A DNA stretch of 64,000 nt from Flavobacteriales bacterium (lineage in GTDB: Bacteria; Bacteroidota; Bacteroidia; Flavobacteriales_D; Crocinitomicaceae): contig CANMTO010000004.1 in the NCBI GenBank assembly GCA_947500755.1, positions 1-64,000 on the forward strand, written 5' to 3'. The notes below the pieces were generated by a model. That model did no database searches, was not told the DNA's origin, and was given only the letters and a program-made list of their open reading frames with translations. Positions 37,990-45,778 of the stretch are shown here, piece after piece (the first letter of the stretch is position 1; each line of letters starts with the position of its first letter). Made by a program: the position numbers and the translations under genes.

Positions 37990-38014
37990 AGCCCTGCGCA
38001 AGCGGGGCTTTTTT
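37990..38014 (+). terminator. pckA terminator
   Basis: Stem AGCCCTGC/GCGGGGCT (one G-U pair) closed by a GCAA tetraloop, then a T-run. The T-run merges into the -7 element of cysD. Confidence 0.85.
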
Positions 38015-38022
38015 TATTTTTG
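38015..38022 (+). promoter_or_regulatory. -7 promoter element of cysDN
   Basis: TATTTTTG, a full TAnnTTTG match, begins at the end of the pckA terminator T-run and lies 12 nt before the TTG start of cysD. Confidence 0.45.
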
Positions 38023-38034
38023 TAAAAAAACCAA

Positions 38035-38931
38035 TTGGACCATCTTCATTATCTCGAAACAGAAGCCATAGAAATTTTACGCGAAACTGCGTTTCAATTT
38101 CAACGCCCTTTTTTGCTTTTTAGTGGCGGTAAGGACAGCATTTGCATGGTTCATTTAGCGCGCTTGGCCTTTGCCCCGAATCCCATTCCATTTACCTTAT
38201 TGCACATTGATACCGGTCATAATTTCACCGAAACCTTAACCTTTCGGGATGAACTGGTTCTTAGCATGGGACTATCAATTAATGTTCGATCTGTAGTTGA
38301 AGCGATGCGCAAACGTGAGATCCCAGAACCAAAGATGAAATTCCCTTCACGGAATGCTATGCAGAGTTTTGCCCTCTTGGATGCCATTCAAGAACTGAAT
38401 ATCGATGCCTGCATTGGAGGAGGTAGACGGGATGAAGATAAGGCGCGTGCCAAAGAACGGATATTTTCCGTTCGCAATCATGAAGGAACTTGGAATCCCT
38501 TGAGCCAACGTCCGGAGCCTTGGAATATGTTAAACGGTAGAATAAATCCCGGGGAAAATGTGCGCGTTTTTCCACTCTCTAATTGGACCGAACTGGATGT
38601 GTGGAACTATATACAGCGAGAACAAATCGCCTTACCAAGCCTATATTTTGCGCATGAACGCTTATGCCTTGAACTGCCTGATGGCGCCTTGATGGGGTAT
38701 AATCCCTATGTGCTTTTAGAATCAACGGATGTATTGGTAGAGCGTAGCGTAAGATTTCGTACCATCGGCGATATGACCTGTACTGCGGCAATTCCGAGTA
38801 TGGCAGGTTCGGTGGAAGAAGTCATAGCGGAATTGAATCAAACTCAACTTTCTGAGCGTGGAGCAACCCGCTTGGATGACCGCATCAGCGAAGCTGGAAT
38901 GGAAGATCGAAAACGACAAGGATATTTTTAA
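38035..38931 (+). CDS. cysD: Sulfate adenylyltransferase subunit 2 (CysD)
   Basis: 298 residues (302 in E. coli). It catalyses ATP-dependent adenylation of sulfate to APS, driven by GTP hydrolysis in CysN. The PP-loop is LLFSGGKDSICMVHLARL; other hallmarks are GGRRDEDKARAKERIFS, RNHEGTWNPLSQRPEPWN and FPLSNWTELDVWNYI. The start is TTG: translation MDHLHYLETEAIEILRETAF aligns with the known CysD N-terminus and the next ATG (38149) would remove the PP-loop. It is followed 12 nt later by cysN. No CysH, CysC or sulfite reductase gene is in the window. Confidence 0.94.
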   Translation: MDHLHYLETEAIEILRETAFQFQRPFLLFSGGKDSICMVHLARLAFAPNPIPFTLLHIDTGHNFTETLTFRDELVLSMGLSINVRSVVEAMRKREIPEPKMKFPSRNAMQSFALLDAIQELNIDACIGGGRRDEDKARAKERIFSVRNHEGTWNPLSQRPEPWNMLNGRINPGENVRVFPLSNWTELDVWNYIQREQIALPSLYFAHERLCLELPDGALMGYNPYVLLESTDVLVERSVRFRTIGDMTCTAAIPSMAGSVEEVIAELNQTQLSERGATRLDDRISEAGMEDRKRQGYF

Positions 38932-38943
38932 GGCAGAACGAAT

Positions 38944-40098
38944 ATGCGAATACTGAAGGTTTTTACATGCGGGAATGTGGATGATGGGAAAAGCACCTTA
39001 CTGGGACGCTTGCTCTTAGACAGTGATTCCATTTCTGTAGATATCTTACATCAGCTTACGGAGCAGGGGGGAGGTGTGCCAAATCTTGCCTTGCTAACGG
39101 ATGGCTTGCGCGCAGAACGAAGCATGGGAATCACCATTGATGTCGCCTATAAATTTTTCACCACGAAACACACGAAGTATATTTTAGTAGATACGCCGGG
39201 GCATCAGGAATATACCAGAAACATGTACGCGGGGGCTTCGGAATGTGAGGTAGCCGTTGTGCTCATTGATGCGTTGAAACCAATCGAAGCACAAACCAGA
39301 AAACACCTCGAAATCATGGAGACGCTTGGGATAAAGCACTTAATTGTTGCGGTGAATAAAATGGATGCCGTTGGCTTTGAACAGGCAGTCTTTATGGAGC
39401 GGCAATCCGAAGTGAATGCGGTCCTTAACCCGTTAGAAAACCAACACCTACATTGGATTCCGATTAGTGCCTTAGCCGGTGAGAATGTGGTTGTAAGTTC
39501 CCAGGCTATGCCGTGGTATACCGGTCCAACCATTCTTGAGTGCCTTGAATCCATCCCACCGCTTATCGATACACACAGTGCGCTTCCATTGCTTGAAATA
39601 CAAGGAATATATGAGGGGGCAGCCTATGGAAAAGTGTTACAAGGAACGATGGATGTTAAAAACACGTGGCATCGCGGAACTCAATCCTTAGAAATTAAGG
39701 AATGCTATGTTAATGGAATCCCAAAGGCTGTTGCAACACCAGGAGATCAAGTCACCCTGCTGGGATCCGACATGCCTATGCTGGAGCGTGGTCAGCAATG
39801 GGGCGTAGAAGCACCATTACAATGTGCTGAATGTACCGTGGAACTGTGTTGGATGGGGGTAGCAATGGAACCTGGTACCATTGAGTTAATACTTCGTAGA
39901 GGTACGGCGGAACGCATGGCACGAGTAGACTTTCCAAAACAAATCAACTCGAATGATATCCAACACCTTCACATGAATTTGTCGGCTCCCATCGATGTGC
40001 TCATGGAACGAATAACTGCTAAAAAAGAGCGTATTATTCTCATTGATACACAAACGAATGCCACCGTGGCTGCAGGAATTATTAAATCTATCGCATGA
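38944..40098 (+). CDS. cysN: Sulfate adenylyltransferase subunit 1, GTPase (CysN), short form
   Basis: 384 residues, about 90 fewer than E. coli CysN. GTPase motifs are complete: G1 GNVDDGKSTL, the AERSMGITIDVAYKFF switch region, G3 DTPGHQEYTRNM and G4 VNKMD. The ending IDTQTNATVAAGI matches normal CysN C-termini, so the shortening is internal, mostly in the last beta domain. It powers APS formation by CysD. No CysC kinase domain is fused. Its last 4 bases overlap the start of the following YdeI-like gene (ATGA), pointing to one transcript. Confidence 0.92.
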   Translation: MRILKVFTCGNVDDGKSTLLGRLLLDSDSISVDILHQLTEQGGGVPNLALLTDGLRAERSMGITIDVAYKFFTTKHTKYILVDTPGHQEYTRNMYAGASECEVAVVLIDALKPIEAQTRKHLEIMETLGIKHLIVAVNKMDAVGFEQAVFMERQSEVNAVLNPLENQHLHWIPISALAGENVVVSSQAMPWYTGPTILECLESIPPLIDTHSALPLLEIQGIYEGAAYGKVLQGTMDVKNTWHRGTQSLEIKECYVNGIPKAVATPGDQVTLLGSDMPMLERGQQWGVEAPLQCAECTVELCWMGVAMEPGTIELILRRGTAERMARVDFPKQINSNDIQHLHMNLSAPIDVLMERITAKKERIILIDTQTNATVAAGIIKSIA

Positions 40099-40739
40099 TT
40101 AAAGCAACCAGCGTAGATCAATATTTATTAGACGGCTGTGGACGCTGCAGCAAAGGGGGTACGCCCTCTTGTACCGTTCATGCTTGGCACCCAATCTTAG
40201 TGGCCATGCGGGAATTAGCCACGGAATGTATGCTCACCGAAGAAGTGAAGTGGTCGGTTCCGTGTTATACCCTGAAAGGAAAGAATGTACTCATGATTCA
40301 TGCATTTATGGAATATTGTAGTATCATGTTTATGAAAGGTTCCTTGTTAACGGATCCGGAAAATATACTGCATCGGCAAACAGATAATGTAACGGCGGGA
40401 CGTCAATTGCGCTATACGAGCTTAGCAGACTTTTTAGCACAACGTGAGCAAGCTAAAGCATTCATTATGGCGGCTATTACATTAGAAGAAGCGGGAAAAA
40501 AAGTTGAAAAGCGCACAGAAGAAGAGCCAGTGGTAGAGGAATTGAAAGAAGCCTTTTCACAAGATAGTACATTTAAAACGGCGTTTTATCAACTCACCCC
40601 AGGACGGCAACGTGCGTATTTATTGCATTTTGCACAACCTAAGCAAGCCGCTACGCGGGCTTCACGCATTGAAAACTGTATGGACATGATATTGCGGGGC
40701 GAAGGCTTGCACGATGCCTATCAGAACCGGAAAAAGTAA
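40095..40739 (+). CDS. YdeI/OmdA-family protein with DUF1801-like N-terminal domain
   Basis: 214 residues without signal peptide. Residues ~25-125 are a DUF1801/YdhG-like alpha/beta domain (TEEVKWSVPCYTLKGKNVLM). Residues ~145-205 are the YdeI/OmpD-associated C-terminal module (FYQLTPGRQRAYLLHFAQPK, followed by ATRASRIENCMDMILRGEGL). The N-terminus holds a Cys cluster (DGCGRCSKGGTPSCTVHAW) that could bind metal. Members have been linked to bacteriocin or antimicrobial-peptide resistance, but the biochemical role is not settled. Translationally coupled to cysN by a 4-bp overlap; a functional link to sulfate activation is not obvious. Confidence 0.82.
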   Translation: MIKATSVDQYLLDGCGRCSKGGTPSCTVHAWHPILVAMRELATECMLTEEVKWSVPCYTLKGKNVLMIHAFMEYCSIMFMKGSLLTDPENILHRQTDNVTAGRQLRYTSLADFLAQREQAKAFIMAAITLEEAGKKVEKRTEEEPVVEELKEAFSQDSTFKTAFYQLTPGRQRAYLLHFAQPKQAATRASRIENCMDMILRGEGLHDAYQNRKK

Positions 40740-40744
40740 ATATT

Positions 40745-41524
40745 ATGAAAATCATACTCCTTACATTTTGTTTACTTGCAATCATTGGTTTCGCATTGTC
40801 CGTTTTTCTTGTAACATGGTCGTTTGCAAAGAAAATCTCATGGATTAAAGCGGCACTATTTATTTTCTCTTATGGGGTGCTTTGTATGGGGATACTACTT
40901 TTTATGATTGATAGACGAAAGCCCAATTTAATGAAACGAATTCCTATCGTACGAAGCATTAAAAAAAGCGAATCTAAGCGAAATTGCGACTGTACATGGT
41001 CTTCGCTTACGTTGGAAAAGGAAGATTATACAGCACATAAAACTTCCGCAAAACGAATTACGAATGGAATGTATATAACAAATGAGGCATCTAGGATGAA
41101 ATGGATTGGAAGACGAAAGTTAGTTCCCGTAGATGAAGCGGATGGCTTTGGGATCTCTAATCTTGACTATAGTTCTGCCCATTTAACACCCTTGGCGAAA
41201 AAGCGACTGTATGAACTCGGTCAACGTTTTAGAGCCAGTATTCAAAATCCGGATGAAAAAAAGAGCTATTTTATGGTGAGTTCCATCACTCGAAGTCAAG
41301 TGCAACAAACTCAAATCTGTGAACGATATCCAAATGCGTGCACTAGAGACCATTCCCCGCATTCTTATGGGGTAGCATTTGATATCTATAAAGTAACGAG
41401 TTCCGGTAGAAACTGTACCATCGGAATGAGTGCCTTGCAGGAAGTGCTCACTCAAATGCAACGCGAAGGTAAAATTTTACTTTGTCCTGAATCGAAGTGT
41501 ATTCATGTGACGGTGTGTGGCTAA
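40745..41524 (+). CDS. Membrane-anchored M15-like peptidase (DUF5715-type)
   Basis: 259 residues. Two transmembrane helices at ~3-25 and ~34-56 (FALSVFLVTWSFA, AALFIFSYGVLCMGILLFMI) precede a soluble domain. The C-terminal ~90 residues carry the LAS/M15 zinc pattern: SSITRSQVQQTQ, then SPHSYGVAFDIY (SxHxxGxAxD, first His and Asp ligands) and CIHVTVCG (last His). This resembles D-Ala-D-Ala carboxypeptidases of the VanY/DUF5715 kind, so a role in peptidoglycan trimming is plausible. It lies 5 nt behind the YdeI-like gene. Function is by motif only. Confidence 0.65.
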   Translation: MKIILLTFCLLAIIGFALSVFLVTWSFAKKISWIKAALFIFSYGVLCMGILLFMIDRRKPNLMKRIPIVRSIKKSESKRNCDCTWSSLTLEKEDYTAHKTSAKRITNGMYITNEASRMKWIGRRKLVPVDEADGFGISNLDYSSAHLTPLAKKRLYELGQRFRASIQNPDEKKSYFMVSSITRSQVQQTQICERYPNACTRDHSPHSYGVAFDIYKVTSSGRNCTIGMSALQEVLTQMQREGKILLCPESKCIHVTVCG

Positions 41525-42109
41525 CCCATCACCTGTGGTGGTCAAATGGCTTATTTGAGCAGGCTGTCAATAATTTACGGTATTAAATCACCTAATGGTC
41601 TTCTGAAATCAGTGCAAGAATTTGATGATCAATGGTTCAATGGCAGTCCGGAAGAATTTATATTTTCGCATTATACGGAATCGCAGGATGATCTCCAATT
41701 AGAAAAGCCAATTAGCTTAACATCTTTTTTCAACTTACCTGAAGTGAATATAGGTGCCTTTAACATACGCTTACTTGATGCTAAAGAAACCTTGGATGCT
41801 TGTTTGACCAAGCAAGAAAATTCATTCCCGGAAATTTTTCCTGTCGATACGTATGTTAAAATAATTAATGCCCCGAAATCTGGAATACTCAAACTCGGCG
41901 AAAGCTACTACTTTGAACTGTATATTCCTAGAGCCAGTAATGTGTATTCCTATAATGGCAATGCTATGACTAAGCAGTTCAAGGAATCTACCGATGACTC
42001 TGTTTTTATGTGTAATGTAACACCTTCAATTAAGGGGGAGTTTAGAGTTTCGGTAGAATATTATAATTCTAAAGGTATTTTAGTGTTATTAAAGTATGAA
42101 GTGAAATAA
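41525..42109 (+). pseudogene. Probable 5'-truncated KY-type transglutaminase remnant
   Basis: The frame is open from just after the preceding stop; the first ATG is at 41546 (187 residues). There is no signal peptide or promoter. The stretch WFNGSPEEFIFSHY plus LEKPISLTSFFNLPEV matches what follows the catalytic domain in KY (kyphoscoliosis-type) transglutaminases, and the rest (FPVDTYVKIINAPKSG, LGESYYFELYIPRASNVYSY) matches their C-terminal beta domain. The catalytic Cys-His-Asp domain that should precede it is missing. The fragment therefore looks like the surviving 3' half of a larger gene, although a free-standing small protein cannot be excluded. The family match is from recognition of the pattern only. 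Confidence 0.5.
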
Positions 42110-42265
42110 ATTGAAATGGATCAAGTTTCTAAATCCCTTCACTCTACGGAAGTGTAAAATTGTTCTTTTCTCGAATACTACTACAAAAATTCCCCAAAGC
42201 AAAGGTTAATCCTAAACATTTCTCCCGCCTAATTGTTATAATCTCTTAAATATCAATAATTTAAT

Positions 42266-43108
42266 ATGTTTTTTACCGAAAAGTTTAAATCGCGCTTTGA
42301 ATTGCTCACGCTTTATTTCGGTATCAGTACGTTTATTATTCACGCGGCCATCATTTTTTTTCTGAAATGGGGTTGGTTGGATTCAACGTATTTCCCAAAA
42401 AATCTTTTCGGAAATCCATTCTCTGCGTTATTTTCTCCTTTCAGTTCCTTGTTGTTTTATGAAGTGTATTTATTGATCTATTACTTGCGTAAAAGTTACA
42501 CCAAAAGTATTTCTAAGCAGCTAGAAATTATGGCGCTAATTCTATTGAGAAACTGTTTTAAGGATGCCGGTAGCCTAACCGATGGTACGAATTTACTTTT
42601 TCAAAGCGAGTTGATTAAAGACCTTACCGGTTTTGTACTGCTCATGTTTCTCGTTTGGGCTTTTCATTACCTCGATGCAAAACGGGTCGATTTTAAAGTT
42701 CAACTCTCGGAGCGATTTATTTTATTGAAAGATCGCATGGCAATTGTATTGATCGTAGTGTTTTTTGTCCTGTCCATATATTCATTCAGCGATTGGTTAG
42801 TTGGACTTTTTCGCTATTCTTCTTCTACCGCTGTGCTGGAAGATCCATCCCATATTTTTTATAAAGAGTTTTTTACCTTGCTCACCTTTGCCGATGTGCT
42901 TTTGCTCCTGAGTAGTGCTAAAAACCTCAAAAATACCGTGTTGATTATTCGGAATTCCGGGTATGTGTTGGCGACATTTTTATTACGAATTTCCTTCTCC
43001 CTTCATGGGTGGGAACGTATTTTTATCCTTGTGCTGGGTGCCGGAATGGCGGTTTTTATGCTCTGGATCAGTCGAAGACAAGCCTTCCTGGAATTAAAAG
43101 AGGAATAG
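42266..43108 (+). CDS. Unrecognised multi-pass membrane protein
   Basis: 280 residues with about seven hydrophobic segments (for example FGISTFIIHAAIIFFL, DLTGFVLLMFLVWAFHYL, MAIVLIVVFFVLSIYSF and IFILVLGAGMAVFMLWI). There is no signal peptide and no catalytic motif that I recognise. A cytoplasmic-like stretch between helices reads ALILLRNCFKDAGSLTDGTN. It is preceded by 156 bp of AT-rich sequence and followed by a 256-bp gap, so it is probably monocistronic. I cannot assign a function. Confidence 0.6.
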   Translation: MFFTEKFKSRFELLTLYFGISTFIIHAAIIFFLKWGWLDSTYFPKNLFGNPFSALFSPFSSLLFYEVYLLIYYLRKSYTKSISKQLEIMALILLRNCFKDAGSLTDGTNLLFQSELIKDLTGFVLLMFLVWAFHYLDAKRVDFKVQLSERFILLKDRMAIVLIVVFFVLSIYSFSDWLVGLFRYSSSTAVLEDPSHIFYKEFFTLLTFADVLLLLSSAKNLKNTVLIIRNSGYVLATFLLRISFSLHGWERIFILVLGAGMAVFMLWISRRQAFLELKEE

Positions 43109-43331
43109 GGGTCCATCTGACATTTTTTTTTGTGTTTGCCCAGACGCTAAAGGTATTATATCTGGTTGCTGCGTGCTTACTGCAACTCCCTCCTAATCTT
43201 AGGCATTACTTTCCAAACCACCGAACCATTCTTGGGTTATATTCCAAATCCATACCATATACAATTTGATAAGCTCAACACAATGTTAAATTAAAATTAA
43301 ATTAATATAAACAAATCTCGTGTCGTAATTT

Positions 43332-43359
43332 TTGAAAACCCTTATTTTCACTACCTTTG
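43332..43359 (+). promoter_or_regulatory. Promoter of the PHP-hydrolase gene
   Basis: TTG (43332-43334) and TACCTTTG (43352-43359) are 17 nt apart, a good -33/-7 pair. The start codon follows only 5 nt later, implying a leaderless or nearly leaderless mRNA. Confidence 0.55.
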
Positions 43360-43364
43360 CGCTA

Positions 43365-45011
43365 ATGATGAAATCCATACTTCTTCTTTTTTTTGTTTGT
43401 TTAAGCTCCTCATTTTTCGGTCAAGTGTACAATTTCTATTTTGGAAATATTCATGCACACTCAGGGTATTCGGATGGGAACAAAGACAGCCTAACGTCGG
43501 GAATGTATACACCATACCAAGATTTTCAATACGCAAAGGAATCTGAACACATCGATTTTTATGGGATTTCTGAGCATAATCACAGCAATGCAGGGATGAG
43601 CAGTAAACAAAATTATTACAACGGAGTAGCCGATGCAGAGTTAGCCACCATAGAAGACTCTTTTATTGCGCTTTATGGCATGGAGTGGGGGATCATTTCG
43701 CAAGGAGGTCATGTGTTAATCTACGGGTACGATAGCTTAATCGGTTGGGAAAATAATTTGTACGATGAATATGTGCAACCTACCGATTTTCAAGGGCTTT
43801 GGAATGTGATAAACAGCAAGCCAAACTGTTTTGGCTATTTAGCGCACCCACAAGCGGCAGATTACGATTCGCTTTTACTCAAGCCTTGGGATTTTAATGC
43901 AGACCAAGCCATGGTAGGAATGCCATTCCGTAGCGGTCCTGCCTTCTCACAAAACTTTACCTACAGCAATCCATCCACAGGGTCCTATTGGTCACGGTAT
44001 ACACAGTTACTTAAGCAAGGATACCATGTAGGGATTGGTCTAGATCACGACACCCATTACAGTGTGTTTGGACGTTCACAGCAGGGGAGAATGGGCTTGT
44101 TAGCACCAAACCTTACTAAGAATGACATCATGTACGCCTTGCGTAAAATGCATTTTTACTCCACCGACGATTGGAATTTTAGACCAGATTTCCGCATCAA
44201 CGAGCAACCAATGGGGAGCATCATTGAACAAGCCGGTAATCCGACTATTTTTATTGATTGCATCGATTTGGATATTTCTGAAGCCGTCAATTATATTTCC
44301 ATTTATTATGGTGTTCCGGGAAGTGGGCAACAGGCTACCTTACTCACTCAAATTGGGGCGCAAAATACGGCATCTTACAATCACAGCATTCAGAATGGAG
44401 AAACGTATTACTACTATGCTCGAATCGTACAAATGGACGGAGACGAGATCTTTACCTCTCCCATTTGGTATACACGCAACGATGGTCAAATCGAAGTAGT
44501 ACCCGCCGTACATTTTTCGGTGCTTTCTAATCCGGTGTGTGTAGGCAATCCGATAGAATTAACTTACGACGGCACCGCAGGAACGAACGCATATTTTTGG
44601 TCTTTTTCTGCTGGTGTAACTCCTGAATATTCTACCCAGGCGAATCCGCAAGTTACCTTTACCCAAGCGGGTACTTACCACGCAACCTTGTACGTGGAGA
44701 ATAGCGCGGGAACTGGATTTTACAGCATGCCAATCACGGTAGAAGGATGTGCCGGGGTACTTGATCATGGCTTAGGATATAAAATTTATCCGAATCCAGC
44801 GACAACCCAACTTACCATTGAAGTGGATGCCGAAGTAGCCATTGATGAAATCGCCTTAGTTGATGCCATGGGAAGAATGGTATTGCACCAAGCGCTTGAA
44901 AATCAAGGAAAAAACACTATAGATATCAGTGCATTTCCTTCTGGAATGTATGTGATTCAATTGTTGGGATCAACACAACGCATTACTGAATCGCTCTGGA
45001 TTCAGAAGTAA
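43365..45011 (+). CDS. Secreted PHP-type (CehA/McbA-like) metallohydrolase with PKD domain and T9SS tail
   Basis: About 548 residues; ATG 43365 or 43368 starts the signal peptide MKSILLLFFVCLSSSFFGQ. Residues ~20-270 show PHP metal motifs: FGNIHAHSGYSDG (HxHSxxSDG), DFYGISEHNHSN, YGMEWGII, YLAHPQAAD and GIGLDHDTHY. PHP enzymes are mostly phosphoesterases, but CehA/McbA relatives hydrolyse carbamate or amide bonds, so the reaction stays open. A PKD-like module (AYFWSFSAGVTPEYST) and a T9SS type A tail (KIYPNPATTQLTIEVD, then PSGMYVIQLLGS) follow. TTG 43332 is in frame but is the -33 element. Confidence 0.82.
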   Translation: MMKSILLLFFVCLSSSFFGQVYNFYFGNIHAHSGYSDGNKDSLTSGMYTPYQDFQYAKESEHIDFYGISEHNHSNAGMSSKQNYYNGVADAELATIEDSFIALYGMEWGIISQGGHVLIYGYDSLIGWENNLYDEYVQPTDFQGLWNVINSKPNCFGYLAHPQAADYDSLLLKPWDFNADQAMVGMPFRSGPAFSQNFTYSNPSTGSYWSRYTQLLKQGYHVGIGLDHDTHYSVFGRSQQGRMGLLAPNLTKNDIMYALRKMHFYSTDDWNFRPDFRINEQPMGSIIEQAGNPTIFIDCIDLDISEAVNYISIYYGVPGSGQQATLLTQIGAQNTASYNHSIQNGETYYYYARIVQMDGDEIFTSPIWYTRNDGQIEVVPAVHFSVLSNPVCVGNPIELTYDGTAGTNAYFWSFSAGVTPEYSTQANPQVTFTQAGTYHATLYVENSAGTGFYSMPITVEGCAGVLDHGLGYKIYPNPATTQLTIEVDAEVAIDEIALVDAMGRMVLHQALENQGKNTIDISAFPSGMYVIQLLGSTQRITESLWIQK

Positions 45012-45038
45012 GGAGTTAAGTACAAAAGATAAATTTAT

Positions 45039-45074
45039 ATCACTGGGTGCGGATTTAAATCCGCACCCAGTGAT
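45039..45074. repeat. 36-bp palindrome, copy 1
   Basis: A perfect inverted repeat with core TGCGGATTTAAATCCGCA, extended by CACTGGG/CCCAGTG arms. It lies between the PHP gene and the SOUL gene and can form a long hairpin. Copy 2 at 45743-45772 shares the inner 24 bp and differs at one paired position. There is no T-run, so it is not a standard terminator. Confidence 0.9.
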
Positions 45075-45145
45075 TAATTGCAATTATTACTATCTATTAC
45101 CAACTTTTTCCGTCTTTCAGTTGTTCTCTTTACAAACCCTCCCCT

Positions 45146-45721
45146 ATGAAGCGTTTCTTTACTTGGTTTACTGTTGGAGCATTCCTGTTGATTGGGCTTA
45201 ATTCATTTTACATGTCACGAATAGAAAAACCAGCATATACTGTTGAGCGCGTCCTAGAAAATAAAGTAGAAATCAGGGCCTATTCGGCTATGGTTGTAGC
45301 GAAAACGTCACTGGGTGGAGCATCCTTTGATCAATATGGATCTCAAGGGTTCCGCAGCATTGCCTCTTACATTTTTGGAAATAATCAAAACAAGCAGAAA
45401 ATCGCTATGACCTCCCCTGTAATTATGGAACAAGGAACCGAGGCAAGCATGTATTTTGTCATGCCTAAACAATATGCGAAGGATGAGTTACCAAACCCGA
45501 ACTCCGCGAACGTGAACATTACAGAAGTAGGAGCAAAGCGCTTGGCTGTTATTCGCTTTGGCGGATGGGCGAACGATAAACGCATCGAAAAGCATCAGCT
45601 TAAATTGAAACAAATCTTGGATGATGCTAAGATATCCTACAAAGAACCATTTTTATTCATGGCCTACAATGCGCCGTGGGATGTCATCGCCAGACGCAAC
45701 GAAGTAGCTGTGGAGTTGTGA
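45146..45721 (+). CDS. SOUL-family heme-binding protein
   Basis: 191 residues. An N-terminal membrane anchor (FFTWFTVGAFLLIGLNSFYM) precedes the SOUL domain: VERVLENKVEIRAYSAMVVA, QKIAMTSPVIMEQG (the hallmark KIAMTsPV), MYFVMPKQYAKDELPNP, LAVIRFGGWAND and MAYNAPWDVIARRNEVAVEL. SOUL proteins bind heme or related tetrapyrroles in eukaryotes; the bacterial role is not well settled. The gene sits alone between two copies of a palindrome and converges on the SGNH-hydrolase gene. Confidence 0.9.
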   Translation: MKRFFTWFTVGAFLLIGLNSFYMSRIEKPAYTVERVLENKVEIRAYSAMVVAKTSLGGASFDQYGSQGFRSIASYIFGNNQNKQKIAMTSPVIMEQGTEASMYFVMPKQYAKDELPNPNSANVNITEVGAKRLAVIRFGGWANDKRIEKHQLKLKQILDDAKISYKEPFLFMAYNAPWDVIARRNEVAVEL

Positions 45722-45742
45722 TTAAATAGTTGCTGATTTAAT

Positions 45743-45772
45743 ACCGGGTGCGGATTTAAATCCGCACCCGGT
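45743..45772. repeat. 30-bp palindrome, copy 2
   Basis: A perfect inverted repeat with the same core as copy 1 (TGCGGATTTAAATCCGCA) and ACCGGG/CCCGGT arms. Compared with copy 1, a T-A pair is replaced by C-G on both arms, so pairing is kept. It lies in the 57-bp gap between two convergent genes. Confidence 0.9.
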
Positions 45773-45778
45773 TATTAA

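Noticed and set aside
43009-43331. Small coding frame at 43009-43269
   Set aside because: It overlaps the end of the membrane-protein gene in another frame and its translation resembles no protein; the gap is otherwise AT-rich.
45039-45772. SOUL gene as a transposon bounded by terminal repeats
   Set aside because: Each palindrome is symmetric in itself, no transposase or target duplication is visible, and the flanking sequences differ.
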